Shown in pieces: positions 1 through 10,847 of a DNA stretch of 64,000 nt. Below the pieces are notes generated by a model, which did no database searches, was not told where the DNA came from, and was given only the letters and a program-made list of their open reading frames with translations. The stretch comes from Yimella sp. cx-51 (lineage in GTDB: Bacteria > Actinomycetota > Actinomycetes > Actinomycetales > Dermatophilaceae): NCBI RefSeq assembly GCF_017654605.1, contig NZ_CP072113.1:2852001-2916000 (forward strand). Direction: 5' to 3'. The translations under genes were made by a program, and so were the position numbers. The number at the start of each line of letters is the position of its first letter. Within the stretch, counting starts at the first letter, position 1.

Positions 1-960
1 GACGCCGAGGATCGAACCGATCGGCAGTTCGTACGGGGCGATGACGGTGCGTGCGAGGATGTCGCAGCCGAGCACGAGACCAGCGCCGGCCAGCGCCACC
101 CAGCCGATCGAGCGGCGGGCATTGCTGCCGACGATCATCGCGACGACATTGGGCACGACGAGACCGACGAGCGGAAGCATGCCGACGGTCACCACCACGG
201 CGGCCGTGACGATCGAGACGAGGGTCAGGCCGACCACCATCGTGCGCCGGTGGTTGATGCCGAGGTTGGTGCTCACCGATTCACCCAGACCGGCCACGGT
301 CAGCCGGTCGGCCAACCACACGACGGCGAGGGTGAGCGCGGCCGTGAGCCAGAGGATTTCGTAGCGCCCCTGGACGACGGCCGAGAAGTCGCCGGTGAGC
401 CAGGAGTTCATGCTCTGCAGCAGGTCGAGCCGGTAAGCGACGAAGGTGCTCGCGGCTGCCACGACTCCCGACAACATGATGCCGATGAGCGGCACCACTA
501 GGATGTCGCGCAGCGGCAGGCGTCCGAGGATGGTGATGAACAAGAAGGTGCCGGCCAGCGCGCACAGGGCCGCGATGACCATGCGCAGCATCACCGGCGC
601 CTCAGGGTTGTAGATCGCCACGGCCAGGATGCCCACCCCGGCGAACTCCATCGTCCCTGCCGTCGACGGTTCGACGAACGGGTTGCGGGTGAGCAGCTGC
701 ATGACCAACCCGGCCACGCCCAGGGCCGCTCCGGCGAGCACGAGCGCGATGGTGCGCGGCACCCGGGAGAGCATGAGCATCTCCCAGGTGGCCGCGCGGG
801 TGTCGCTGTCCAGCAACGATTTCGGCGTCACGTCGGCCACACCGACGAAGAGCGAGATCGTGGCGAGGACGACGACCGCCAGGACGCCTGCTACCCCTAG
901 GATCAGCCGGCGCCCCAGCGGTTGCGGGTGCCTCAACGGCAGGACGGCCAGATCAGCCAA
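1..960 (-). CDS. FecCD-family iron-siderophore ABC transporter permease (partial)
   Basis: Inner-membrane permease of an iron-siderophore (or cobalamin-like) importer of the FecCD/BtuC family. About 320 residues are visible; the C-terminus lies left of the window. The translation is a series of hydrophobic helices and contains RVPRTIALVLAGAALG (near residue 70) and MLPLVGLVVPNVV, both typical of the family. I chose the TTG at 960 because it overlaps the stop of the upstream binding-protein gene by eight bases and has AGAAGGG just upstream; a later start is possible. It forms an operon with the binding protein and should share its iron control. The ATPase is not in the window. Confidence 0.85.
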   Translation of the reverse strand, partial: MADLAVLPLRHPQPLGRRLILGVAGVLAVVVLATISLFVGVADVTPKSLLDSDTRAATWEMLMLSRVPRTIALVLAGAALGVAGLVMQLLTRNPFVEPSTAGTMEFAGVGILAVAIYNPEAPVMLRMVIAALCALAGTFLFITILGRLPLRDILVVPLIGIMLSGVVAAASTFVAYRLDLLQSMNSWLTGDFSAVVQGRYEILWLTAALTLAVVWLADRLTVAGLGESVSTNLGINHRRTMVVGLTLVSIVTAAVVVTVGMLPLVGLVVPNVVAMIVGSNARRSIGWVALAGAGLVLGCDILARTVIAPYELPIGSILGV

Positions 961-1960
961 GACCCTTCTCGACCTCCTGCAACATGGCCGGGAGGATCCG
1001 CAGCCCGTTGCCCGCGAGGTACCAGTTCTGGCCGTCGAGGTAGGTGATCTTGTTGTTCTTGCCGGCCGGAGTCGCGTTGACCAACGGGTTGTCGAGCACG
1101 GCCTTGGCCGACTTGCCCGACTGGCCGATGGCGGAGTCGCGGTCGATCACGAAGAGACGGTTCGGCTTGGCCTGGTTGACGAACTCGAAGGAGACCGCTT
1201 GGCCGTGACCGTCCGCCTTGATGGTGTTGGCGGTGGGCTTCAGGCCGAGCGCGTCGTGGATGAGGCCGAAGCGCGAGCCGGGGCCGAAGGTCGACACCTT
1301 GCCGCCGCTGGTCATCAGGATCAGGCCGGTGCCGGCGTTCTGACCTTTGGCCTTGATACGGCTGACGGTGGAGTCGATGGCGGCGATCTTGCTCTTCGCC
1401 TCGTCCGACTTGCCCAGCACGGTGCCGAGGGTGGTGACCTGCGACTTGTAGTCGGCGACGGCGTCCTTGCCCTTGAGCGTCATGTCGATGGTGGGGGCAA
1501 CCTTGCTCAGCTCCTTGTAGAGCGAGGCCGAACGGCCGCCGATCACAATGAGGTCGGGCTTGGTGGCCTTCACCTTCTCGATGTTCGGCTCCTTGAGGGT
1601 GCCGGCGTCCACGATGTTTGCGCCCTTGAACTTCGTCAGGGACGGCGGGAGGGTCTTCTTCGGCGTGGCCACGACGGTGCCGCCGAGCGCGTCGATGGTG
1701 TCGAGGGCGGCGTAGTCGAGTACGACGATGCGCTGCGGGACCTTCGGCAGGGTGGTCTTGCCCTGCGCGTGCGACACGGTGATGGCGCCGCCGGCCGACG
1801 ACGCGGACGCGGTGCCGGCTGCCTGGGAGGAGGAGGAACCGGCGGAGCTGCTGCTGCCCCCGGCACCTGCGGTGGTGCTACCGCACCCCGCGAGCATGGC
1901 CACGGCGGCAGCGGTGGAGACGGTGACGGGCAGTGCGTGGCGCGCGTGACGAAGCATCAT
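953..1960 (-). CDS. Iron-siderophore ABC transporter substrate-binding lipoprotein
   Basis: Extracellular lipid-anchored receptor that would capture a ferric siderophore for the permease encoded directly downstream. It has 335 residues, a normal length. The N-terminus is a lipoprotein signal with lipobox LAGC (Cys about residue 26), then a Ser/Ala/Gly-rich linker to about residue 60. The type III periplasmic-binding fold follows, with PQRIVVLDYAALDTIDALGG and KPDLIVIGGR. The ATG is preceded by AAAGG. Two IdeR/DtxR-like boxes sit upstream, so repression by iron is likely. The exact siderophore cannot be read from the sequence. Confidence 0.9.
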   Translation of the reverse strand: MMLRHARHALPVTVSTAAAVAMLAGCGSTTAGAGGSSSSAGSSSSQAAGTASASSAGGAITVSHAQGKTTLPKVPQRIVVLDYAALDTIDALGGTVVATPKKTLPPSLTKFKGANIVDAGTLKEPNIEKVKATKPDLIVIGGRSASLYKELSKVAPTIDMTLKGKDAVADYKSQVTTLGTVLGKSDEAKSKIAAIDSTVSRIKAKGQNAGTGLILMTSGGKVSTFGPGSRFGLIHDALGLKPTANTIKADGHGQAVSFEFVNQAKPNRLFVIDRDSAIGQSGKSAKAVLDNPLVNATPAGKNNKITYLDGQNWYLAGNGLRILPAMLQEVEKGLG

Positions 1961-1972
1961 CGAGACCTTTGG

Positions 1973-1991
1973 TGAGGATTGCCTTACCTGA
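1973..1991 (-). promoter_or_regulatory. IdeR/DtxR-like iron box, proximal
   Basis: On the minus strand the 19-mer TCAGGTAAGGCAATCCTCA matches the known DtxR/IdeR consensus (TTAGGTTAGGCTAACCTAA) at 14 of 19 positions by my count. It ends 12 bases before the ATG of the siderophore-binding lipoprotein, where a bound repressor would block transcription. Confidence 0.65.
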
Positions 1992-2002
1992 CTGGCAGGA
2001 CG

Positions 2003-2021
2003 GTAGCAAAGCCCTACCTAA
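2003..2021 (-). promoter_or_regulatory. IdeR/DtxR-like iron box, distal
   Basis: On the minus strand TTAGGTAGGGCTTTGCTAC matches the IdeR consensus at 13 of 19 positions, with the left half-site TTAGGT intact. It lies 11 bases upstream of the proximal box, giving a tandem operator as seen at some IdeR targets. Confidence 0.55.
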
Positions 2022-2106
2022 GTCTGCCAATCGGTATCGGCACGCATCTTCCTGAGCCCCGAAAACCGTTGCAGGCCAGCAGGGTTCAGGTGTTCACAAT
2101 GCGGGA

Positions 2107-4149
<2,043 letters not shown>

Positions 4150-4174
4150 GCGCCGATCTTGTCAGGTGCAGCGG

Positions 4175-4645
4175 TTATCCGGCGGTCGCGGTGATGGTCG
4201 GCCGAGTCGTGCGATCATCTTCGAGCGCGACGCCGAATCGCTGGACGGCGCCTCCGTCCTTCGCCTGGAGCACCGCGCGGCTGCCGAGCGGGCTGCTGAG
4301 TTGAAGGTCGGCGATTCTCATGGCGCCGATCGCGGGCATCAAACAACCCATGGCCGTATTACTCCGGTTCTCGAAGGTGACCGGAGTGACCGGCCAGGTA
4401 ATGGTGATCGCCTTGGCAGTCTCCCTCGCACTCGGCGTCCCGAAGAAGTCACTCGGGCTGAACATCTCCGACTGGATCCGGATCAAACGGTCGCTGACGA
4501 CCGTGTAGCCCGACACACCGCCATCCCTTTCAGTGCCTCGGTACTTCTTGCACTCGGCTGTGCCGCCGACCTGTTGCTCCCCGGCGCAGCCGACGAGGCC
4601 GCAGAGACCGAGAACACCTGCCAACACATCGGCGACGACTCGCAT
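4175..4645 (-). CDS. Small lipoprotein of unknown function
   Basis: Predicted 156-residue lipoprotein. The signal sequence MRVVADVLAGVLGLCGLVGC ends in the lipobox LVGC (Cys20). The mature part has no domain I recognise and contains two further cysteines. The start is ATG at 4645; GAAGGAG lies about 11 bases upstream, and GTG codons directly before it are possible alternatives. A much longer open frame extends upstream, but that part runs antisense to the acyl-CoA ligase gene and is not credible. It could be cotranscribed with nadE. Confidence 0.7.
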   Translation of the reverse strand: MRVVADVLAGVLGLCGLVGCAGEQQVGGTAECKKYRGTERDGGVSGYTVVSDRLIRIQSEMFSPSDFFGTPSARETAKAITITWPVTPVTFENRSNTAMGCLMPAIGAMRIADLQLSSPLGSRAVLQAKDGGAVQRFGVALEDDRTTRPTITATAG

Positions 4646-4864
4646 CGGGACCACCACTCCTTCGGTTGCCAACTGCACCTGTTGAGAAGACGTGCGACCG
4701 AGCGCGGGGTTGCATGAGGGCGCGACAGACAGAGGTCGACGCGCGCACCCCGTTACTGGACGCCGCTCGGCGCCGCACACCGACCTTTCGGCGCCGGGCG
4801 ACCACCGAGGGTGACCCAGGTCACTAGATTCAGGCAGCGAGCCCACTCCAGGAAAGGCTGATCG

Positions 4865-6484
4865 ATGACCGACGCGACGCTGTCCCACACCCAGGGCGAG
4901 ACCGACGTTCCCCTGATCGAGCAGACGATCGGTGACAACTTCGACGCCACTGCCGCCCGCTTCGGCGATCGCGAGGCACTCGTCGACGTAGCGCAGGGCA
5001 AGCGGTGGACCTACGCCGAACTGCAGGTGGACGTCGACAAGCTCGCCCGCGCGATGCTCGCCATCGGCATCAACAAGGGTGACCGCGTCGGCATCTGGGC
5101 GCCCAATTGCAGTGAATGGGTGCTGGTGCAATACGCCACCGCCAAGGTCGGCGCGATCCTTGTCAACATCAACCCCGCCTACCGGGCGCACGAGCTGAAG
5201 TACGTGCTGAAGCAGGCGGGCATTTCGTGGCTGTTCGCGGTGAGCGAGTTCAAGAACAGCAACTACGCCCAGATGGTCGAGGGCGTGCGGCACGACTGCC
5301 CCGACCTGCAGGACGCTATCTACTTCGGCACCCAGGAGTGGGACGCTCTGCTGGCAAGGGCGGACGAGATCAACGCCGAACAACTCGGCGAAGCGCAGCG
5401 CAGCCTCAGCAACACCGACCCGATCAACATTCAATACACCTCGGGTACAACAGGATTCCCCAAGGGCGCGACGCTGAGCCATCGCAACATCCTCAACAAC
5501 GGCTTCTTCGTCGGTGAGCTGTGCAAGTACACCAAGGCCGATCGGGTCTGCATCCCGGTGCCCTTCTATCACTGCTTCGGCATGGTGATGGGCAACCTCG
5601 CGTGCACCAGCCACGGCGCATGCATTGTGATCCCGGCGCCGGCCTTCGACCCGGCCGCGACGCTGCAGGCGACGCAGGACGAAAAGTGCACCAGCTTGTA
5701 CGGCGTCCCGACCATGTTCATCGCCGAGTGGGGCCTGCCGAACTTCGGCGACTACGACCTGTCGGCCGTCCGCACCGGCATCATGGCGGGCTCGCCGTGC
5801 CCGGCCGAGCTGATGAAGAAGCTCATCGCGGCCGGCATCGAGGAGATGACGATCTGTTACGGCATGACCGAAACCTCGCCGGTCAGCACCCAGAATCGCA
5901 CGGACGACAGCTTCGAGCAGAAGGTCGGCACGGTCGGGCGGGTGGGCCCGCACCTGGAGATCAAGATCGTCGACCCGGTCACCGGCCAGACCCAACCGCG
6001 CGGTCGTTCAGGCGAATTCATGACCAAGGGCTACTCGGTGATGCTCGGGTATTGGGAGCAGTCCGACAAGACGGCGGAGGCGATCGAGGACGGCTGGATG
6101 CACACCGGTGACATCGGGGTGATGGACGACGACGGGTACGTGCAGATCAGCGGGCGCATCAAGGACATGGTGATCCGCGGCGGCGAGAACATCTACCCGC
6201 GCGAGATCGAGGAGTTCCTCTACACCCACCCCGACATCATCGATGCCCAAGTAATTGGTGTGCCTGACCAGAAGTACGGCGAAGAGCTGTGCGCCTGGAT
6301 CCGAATGCGCGACGGCGCCCAACCGCTGACCGCGGAATCACTCAAGCAGTTCTGCAGCGGGCGGCTCGCCCACTACAAGATCCCGCGCTACGTCGAGGTG
6401 GTCCAGGAATTCCCGATGACGGTCACCGGCAAGGTGCGCAAGGTGGAGATGCGGGAGATCACAGCGTCCCGACTCGGGCTCTGA
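4865..6484 (+). CDS. AMP-binding acyl-CoA ligase (fatty-acyl-CoA synthetase family)
   Basis: ANL-superfamily enzyme that activates a carboxylic acid, probably a medium or long fatty acid, to its acyl-CoA through an acyl-adenylate. It has 539 residues. Motif A3 YTSGTTGFPKG is near residue 193, the adenylate-binding YGMTETSPVS near 337, the hinge GRIKDMVIRGGENIYP near 430, and the catalytic Lys in MTVTGKVRK near the C-terminus. The ATG follows AGGAAAGG. A crotonase gene lies 205 bases downstream, which suggests a lipid-degradation context. Substrate length cannot be judged. Confidence 0.9.
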   Translation: MTDATLSHTQGETDVPLIEQTIGDNFDATAARFGDREALVDVAQGKRWTYAELQVDVDKLARAMLAIGINKGDRVGIWAPNCSEWVLVQYATAKVGAILVNINPAYRAHELKYVLKQAGISWLFAVSEFKNSNYAQMVEGVRHDCPDLQDAIYFGTQEWDALLARADEINAEQLGEAQRSLSNTDPINIQYTSGTTGFPKGATLSHRNILNNGFFVGELCKYTKADRVCIPVPFYHCFGMVMGNLACTSHGACIVIPAPAFDPAATLQATQDEKCTSLYGVPTMFIAEWGLPNFGDYDLSAVRTGIMAGSPCPAELMKKLIAAGIEEMTICYGMTETSPVSTQNRTDDSFEQKVGTVGRVGPHLEIKIVDPVTGQTQPRGRSGEFMTKGYSVMLGYWEQSDKTAEAIEDGWMHTGDIGVMDDDGYVQISGRIKDMVIRGGENIYPREIEEFLYTHPDIIDAQVIGVPDQKYGEELCAWIRMRDGAQPLTAESLKQFCSGRLAHYKIPRYVEVVQEFPMTVTGKVRKVEMREITASRLGL

Positions 6485-6689
6485 GCGCGGCTGGCCACCG
6501 GTGTGTCATCCACGCGGCAGACGCACCACAACCAGGGCCGTGGCCCGATCCTGGCGGAGTCGTCGGTGACACAGACGTCCGCCTCCGCGCGAGACGCCCT
6601 GCGCGAATCCAGCACTTGCTGTTGAGTCCACGTGCCCCAACGCGATCGTCGGTGAACCCCGTCGCACGAGCAGGTTCTACCCTGGCGGG

Positions 6690-7490
6690 GTGACCTCACT
6701 CATCAGCTGCACCGTGCGCGACGGCATCGCCGACGTCCGCCTCGATCGCCCGGAAAAATACAACGGGCTCACGTTCGACATGCTGCGCGACCTCGCCTCG
6801 ACCGCGCACCGGTTGCGCCGCGATCGCTCGCTGCGGGCCGTGGTGATCAGCGGCACCGGGGACGCATTCTGCGCCGGGCTCGACTTCGCGGCCGTCAGCA
6901 AGGCGCCGTGGCAGATTCCGGTGGGGCTGATTCCGGTGCCGTGGCGCGGCACCAACCTCTTCCAGGAGGCGTGCTGGGCGTGGCGCCGGGTGCCGGTGCC
7001 GGTGATCGCGGCCGTCCACGGTCACTGCTACGGCGGCGGCATCCAGATCGCGCTCGCGGCCGACTTCCGCATCACCACGCCGGACGCGAAATGGTCTGTG
7101 CTGGAAGGCAAGTGGGGCCTCATCCCCGACATGAGCGGCGTGCGCTCGCTCTCCGAACTGGTCGGCGTCGAGACCGCCAAGAAGCTCACGATGACCGCCG
7201 AGGTGATCTCCGGTCAGCAAGCGCACGAGCTCGGCCTGGCCGGTGACGTCGCCGATGATCCGCGCGAAGCTGCGTTCGAACTGGCCGCGCAGCTGGCCAC
7301 CAAGTCGCCGGACGCTCTCGCCGCCGGGAAACGACTCTTCGACCGGCACCACAGCTCGTCTGCCCGTCGCACTTTCGCCGCCGAACGCCGCGAGCAGGTG
7401 AAACTGCTGCTCGGACGCAATGCCAAGATCGCTCGCGCGGCCGGTCTGAAGCGGGAGACCCCGCAGTTCGCGCAGCGCGGCGCCCGATGA
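6690..7490 (+). CDS. Enoyl-CoA hydratase/isomerase (crotonase) family protein
   Basis: Crotonase-fold enzyme of 266 residues acting on acyl-CoA thioesters; the exact reaction is not determined. The oxyanion-hole segments GDAFCAGLDF (about residue 59) and HGHCYGGGIQIALAADFRI (about 110-128) are clear. The segment EGKWGLIPDMSG has Asp where classical enoyl-CoA hydratase has its second catalytic Glu, so isomerase or another activity is possible. The start is GTG at 6690. The hexamer TACCCT lies exactly six bases upstream, so the mRNA is probably leaderless. The stop overlaps the ATG of the next gene by four bases. Confidence 0.88.
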   Translation: MTSLISCTVRDGIADVRLDRPEKYNGLTFDMLRDLASTAHRLRRDRSLRAVVISGTGDAFCAGLDFAAVSKAPWQIPVGLIPVPWRGTNLFQEACWAWRRVPVPVIAAVHGHCYGGGIQIALAADFRITTPDAKWSVLEGKWGLIPDMSGVRSLSELVGVETAKKLTMTAEVISGQQAHELGLAGDVADDPREAAFELAAQLATKSPDALAAGKRLFDRHHSSSARRTFAAERREQVKLLLGRNAKIARAAGLKRETPQFAQRGAR

Positions 7491-8047
7491 CCTGGACGAA
7501 GGTGTCGGGGCGGGTCGTCTACGACAACCCGTGGATCCGCATCGTCGAAGACCAGGTGCGCACTCCGGACGATCAGCCGGGCATGTACGGCGTCCTCGAA
7601 CTGCACCAGCCCGCCGGATTCGTGGTCGCGGTGACTCCGGACGACGAGGTGGTGCTGGTCAACATCGATCGCTACACCGTGGGCGAGTCCTGGGAGGTGC
7701 CCGCCGGTGGCGTCGACGCGGCCGACCCGTTGGCCGGGGCGCAGCGCGAACTGCTCGAAGAGTCGGGCCTCGTCGCCGACGACTGGACGCTGCTGGCCGA
7801 AGTGAACTCCCTCAACGGTGTGTGCCGTGCGCCGGGCCTGGTCTACCTCGCTCGCGACGCACGTCCGGCTCGCGACTCCGGCAGCACCGATGTGACCGCG
7901 GAGCAAGAAGCCGAAGGCATCTCGCAGGTGATCACGTTGAGCTGGGACGACCTGCTGCAGTGGATCACCGCAGGCAAGATCACCGACAACGAAACCCTCG
8001 GCTCGCTCATGCTCGCCTTCGCTCATCGGAGCGCGTCCGCCGGCTGA
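7487..8047 (+). CDS. NUDIX hydrolase (ADP-ribose pyrophosphatase-like)
   Basis: NUDIX-fold hydrolase of 186 residues resembling ADP-ribose/nucleoside-diphosphate-sugar pyrophosphatases. The N-terminus (SGRVVYDNPWIRIVED) and the phrase VPAGGVDAADPLAGAQREL are typical of that branch. The core RELLEESGL is intact. The stretch before it is one residue shorter than the consensus and lacks the first conserved Glu, so the Nudix box is imperfect. It is translationally coupled to the crotonase gene by an ATGA overlap. Confidence 0.88.
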   Translation: MTWTKVSGRVVYDNPWIRIVEDQVRTPDDQPGMYGVLELHQPAGFVVAVTPDDEVVLVNIDRYTVGESWEVPAGGVDAADPLAGAQRELLEESGLVADDWTLLAEVNSLNGVCRAPGLVYLARDARPARDSGSTDVTAEQEAEGISQVITLSWDDLLQWITAGKITDNETLGSLMLAFAHRSASAG

Positions 8048-8073
8048 GCCGCGCACCACCGGAAAGGGACGAC

Positions 8074-8268
8074 TCAGCTGACGTATCGCTCCATGTGCCG
8101 GTGGGCGTACAACTCGTACCCGAGCACCGACGTCCACGGAGCCAGCGTCACGATCAGGACGCCGACAGCCAGGCCGGCGCCGAGCGCGACCGCCGCAACG
8201 GCTGCACCGGCCGTGAGTAGCACGGCCACCAACATCGGTTCGGGTGCGCGATCGCTGGTGCGGGTCAT
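8074..8268 (-). CDS. Small membrane protein, unknown
   Basis: A 64-residue protein with two closely spaced hydrophobic segments (about residues 12-30 and 32-46) and the C-terminal tail GYELYAHRHMERYVS. I place the start at ATG 8268; a TTG 24 bases upstream is the alternative. It lies convergent to the NUDIX gene with a 26-base gap and divergent from thioredoxin. No family could be assigned. Confidence 0.55.
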   Translation of the reverse strand: MTRTSDRAPEPMLVAVLLTAGAAVAAVALGAGLAVGVLIVTLAPWTSVLGYELYAHRHMERYVS

Positions 8269-8399
8269 CCCAGCGTCGGCGACATGCGCCAAGCGGGCGC
8301 GACAGTGCCAGACACCTCGGGCCGGGTCGGGAATCTCCTAGGCCATGAGACGTTGGAACACCTGAGACAACGAGACCTATCCGAACAGGAGGCCCACGC

Positions 8400-8765
8400 A
8401 TGGCCACCACCACTTTGACCACTGAGAACTTCGTCCAGACCATCCAGGAGAACGACATCGTCCTGGTCGACTTCTGGGCCGACTGGTGCGGCCCGTGCAA
8501 GATGTTCGCGCCCGTCTACGACGCCGAGTCGACCAAGAACCCCGACATCGTGTTCGGCAAGGTTGACACCGAAGACCAGCAGGAACTGGGCGCCGGCATG
8601 AACATCAGCAGCATCCCGACCGTCATGGCCTTCCGCGAGGGCGTCATGGTCTTCAACCAGTCCGGCGCGATGCCACCGGCGATGTTGAGCGACCTGATCA
8701 AGCAGATCCGCGAACTGCCGATGGACAAAATTCACGAGGAGATCGCAGCTCAGGAAGCGCAGTAG
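8400..8765 (+). CDS. trxA: Thioredoxin
   Basis: Cytoplasmic thiol-disulfide oxidoreductase of 121 residues. The active site WCGPC sits in FWADWCGPCKMF near residue 26, and the cis-proline loop is ISSIPTVM. The later part matches the actinobacterial thioredoxin branch in which the protein ends soon after the last helix. The ATG follows AGGAGG at good spacing. An IS3-type element begins five bases after the stop, so any original terminator has been displaced. Confidence 0.95.
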   Translation: MATTTLTTENFVQTIQENDIVLVDFWADWCGPCKMFAPVYDAESTKNPDIVFGKVDTEDQQELGAGMNISSIPTVMAFREGVMVFNQSGAMPPAMLSDLIKQIRELPMDKIHEEIAAQEAQ

Positions 8766-8800
8766 GGCGGTGAATCGCCCCGGGGTTTGTGGAGACTCGT

Positions 8801-8986
8801 TTAGTTGGCACCGGTCCCGGCTGGGGTGGTGTGGTTCTGATTGTGCTCGCTGAGTGCTCGCGTTGCCCAGTAGAGCGCTTCGTATTCGGCGGGTGGCATG
8901 TTGTCGATCTCGCCGTGGATACGTCGATGGTTGAACCAGTCGGCGTATTCCGCTGTGCGGATCTCGACGTCGGTCGCGTTCTTCCA
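8801..8986 (-). pseudogene. IS3-family transposase OrfB, C-terminal remnant
   Basis: On the minus strand the frame reads WKNATDVEIRTAEYADWFNH, then RRIHGEI and MPPAEYEALYW, and stops at 8801. This is the characteristic C-terminal end of IS3-type integrase cores. The rest of the gene is absent: at 8990 the sequence changes to the inverted repeat of a different element. It is a non-functional fragment. Confidence 0.8.
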
Positions 8987-9049
8987 CCCTGTCGCGCGTC
9001 AAGATTCTTGGCAGGGCTGTTGAGTCAGTCCTGAAGGAGAATCTGAACC

Positions 9050-9345
9050 ATGGGTAGACCCCCTGTGATCCCGGCCGAGAAGAAGACTCGGATCGTGATG
9101 AGTGTGTTGGCCGGCGAGATGACGATCGCCGAGGCGGCACGCAAGGAGAAGATCAGCGAGCAGTCGATCGGGCGCTGGAAGGCCGACTTCCTCGAAGCGG
9201 GCAAGACCGCGCTGGCGGCCGGTCGGTCCGGGCCGTCGACGCGTGAGCAGCAGCTCGAGGCCGAGGTAGCGGACCTGACTCAGACACTTGGCGAAGCCGC
9301 GGTCGAGCTACGAGTCTGGAAGAAGTCCGCGGAGGGCAGATTGGG
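9050..9345 (+). pseudogene. Transposase OrfA (helix-turn-helix) of the middle IS, interrupted
   Basis: The frame opens MGRPPVIPAEKKTRIVMSVL, followed by MTIAEAARKEKISEQSIGRW, a helix-turn-helix typical of IS3-type OrfA, and a coiled-coil-like segment (STREQQLEAEVADLTQTLGE). The ISL3 element enters at codon 99. If the ISL3 insertion and one 8-bp duplication are removed, the frame stops about eight codons later while OrfB is open in the -1 frame. The original gene pair therefore probably used programmed frameshifting. The ATG follows GAAGGAG. Confidence 0.75.
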
Positions 9346-10839
9346 GGCTCTTCATACCTGCGGTGGGGGTAGGTGTTCTGGGTGGTTGAGTCCGCCGCCG
9401 ATCAGGAGCATGCGCAGGCGGTAGTTGTCGCGGTTGCGGAAGCCGCGGGCGACGCGGCGGCGCAGTTCGATGAGGCCGTTCACGGCTTCGGTGCCGCCGT
9501 TGTTGGCGCGGCCGGTGTCGAAGTAGCCCAGGAACGCCCCGCGCCACTGCTTCAGTGTCTTGCCCAGGCGTCTGATCTCCGGGATCGGGCAGGTATGGAA
9601 GGTCGCGAGGATCTTCTCGGCGATCACCCGCCCGGCCGTCAGGTCGCCGGCTTGGTAGGCGTCGCGGACCTGCTGGGCGCACTGCCAGGCCAGGTGGACC
9701 TGGTCGTGGCGTTCGTCGGCGGCGATCGCGGCCTCGAGTCGTGCGGTCTGTCGTTCGGTCAGGCGCTCGGCGCCGCAGCGCAGGATGTTGCGGATCCCGT
9801 ACAGCGGGTCGCCTTTGCGGCCGCGGTGGCCGTGGATCTCCTGTTGGACTCGGCGACGGACCTCATCCACCGCTTGTGTGGCGAGTTTGACGACGTGGAA
9901 GGCGTCCAAGACTGCTATGGCGTCGTCGAGCTGGTCGTCGATGGCGTTCTTGTACCCGTGGAACGGGTCCAGGGTCGCGACCTTGATCCCGGCCCGGGCC
10001 GCGTCCCCGCGCTGGGCCAGCCAGTCGGCGTAGGCCTTGCCGGACCGGCCGGGGACCAGATCCAGCAGCCGGGCCCGGACCTTGCCGTGGGCGTCGCGGG
10101 TCAGGTCGACCATCCCGGTCAGCTCCTTCGGCCCGCGGCCGCCGTCCTCGACGGGGCGCGTGGACACGTGGTGCCAGATGTGCTCGTCCACGCCCAGGTC
10201 GCTGACCCCGGCGAACCGGTCCTCGTCGGCGGCCATCGCCGCCAGCAGCGGCTTGACCGCCCGCCACACGGTCCGCCAGGTCGTGCCCAGCTGCCGGGCC
10301 AGCCCGGCGATCGAGGCGTGTTCGCGGCGCAGCTGGGTGATCGCCCACCAGCACGCCCGAGCCGTCAGCAGCGCCCGCGGTGCTGCGACCTGTTCGTCCT
10401 GCTCGGTGAACACTCCGATCGGACAGGCGGGTTCGGGGCAGGACCAAGTGCGTTTGCGCCACCGGATCCGCACCGGACGACCGAAGGAGGGCGCGTCGAT
10501 CAGCTCGTGGATCCGTCGGCCGTGACTGACCGCGACCACTCCGCAGGCACGGCAGCCCATCAGTCCCGGCGGCGACTGCACCGTCACCACCAGCCAGGCG
10601 TCGTGCTCGTGCACGTCGGTCACGTGCAGCCCGGGCAGACCGACCAGCAAGTCACACCGGTCGCACAACGAGGCGGGCGCGTCGGCGGCGGGCATGCTGC
10701 GGCAGCACGACATAGAGTCAGGCACGTCGAGGTCCTTGGGATCGGACGAGGTAAGAGTCCTCCAATCCTCAGGGACCTCGACCCCTTCAGCCCTGACTCG
10801 GCGCGTCGCGGCGGCCCCCCACCGCAGGTATGAAGAGCC
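9346..10839. mobile_element. ISL3-family insertion sequence, apparently complete
   Basis: A 1494-bp element with perfect 24-bp inverted repeats (start GGCTCTTCATAC) at 9346-9369 and 10816-10839. It is flanked by an 8-bp target duplication AGATTGGG at 9338-9345 and 10840-10847, the usual size for ISL3. It contains one transposase gene on the minus strand. The perfect repeats and duplication point to a recent insertion, the youngest of the three nested elements. Confidence 0.93.
9352..10725 (-). CDS. ISL3-family transposase
   Basis: DDE transposase of 457 residues, full length for ISL3. The N-terminal zinc-binding region has CDRC and CRAC pairs and WSCPEPACP. A helix-turn-helix follows (IAGLARQLGTTWRTVWRAV, about residues 138-156). 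The catalytic segments are LGVDEHIWHH, TLDPFHGYKNAI/LDAFHVVKLA, and NNGGTEAVNGLIELRRR near the C-terminus. The stop lies inside the left inverted repeat. It is probably functional. Confidence 0.93.
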   Translation of the reverse strand: MPDSMSCCRSMPAADAPASLCDRCDLLVGLPGLHVTDVHEHDAWLVVTVQSPPGLMGCRACGVVAVSHGRRIHELIDAPSFGRPVRIRWRKRTWSCPEPACPIGVFTEQDEQVAAPRALLTARACWWAITQLRREHASIAGLARQLGTTWRTVWRAVKPLLAAMAADEDRFAGVSDLGVDEHIWHHVSTRPVEDGGRGPKELTGMVDLTRDAHGKVRARLLDLVPGRSGKAYADWLAQRGDAARAGIKVATLDPFHGYKNAIDDQLDDAIAVLDAFHVVKLATQAVDEVRRRVQQEIHGHRGRKGDPLYGIRNILRCGAERLTERQTARLEAAIAADERHDQVHLAWQCAQQVRDAYQAGDLTAGRVIAEKILATFHTCPIPEIRRLGKTLKQWRGAFLGYFDTGRANNGGTEAVNGLIELRRRVARGFRNRDNYRLRMLLIGGGLNHPEHLPPPQV

Positions 10840-10847
10840 AGATTGGG

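Noticed and set aside
4646-5995. Minus-strand open frame of 606 residues upstream of the small lipoprotein
   Set aside because: It is antisense to the acyl-CoA ligase and has no family resemblance; only the last 156 residues, starting with a lipoprotein signal, were kept.
9373-10833. Plus-strand frame of 486 residues across the ISL3 element
   Set aside because: Antisense to the well-supported ISL3 transposase.
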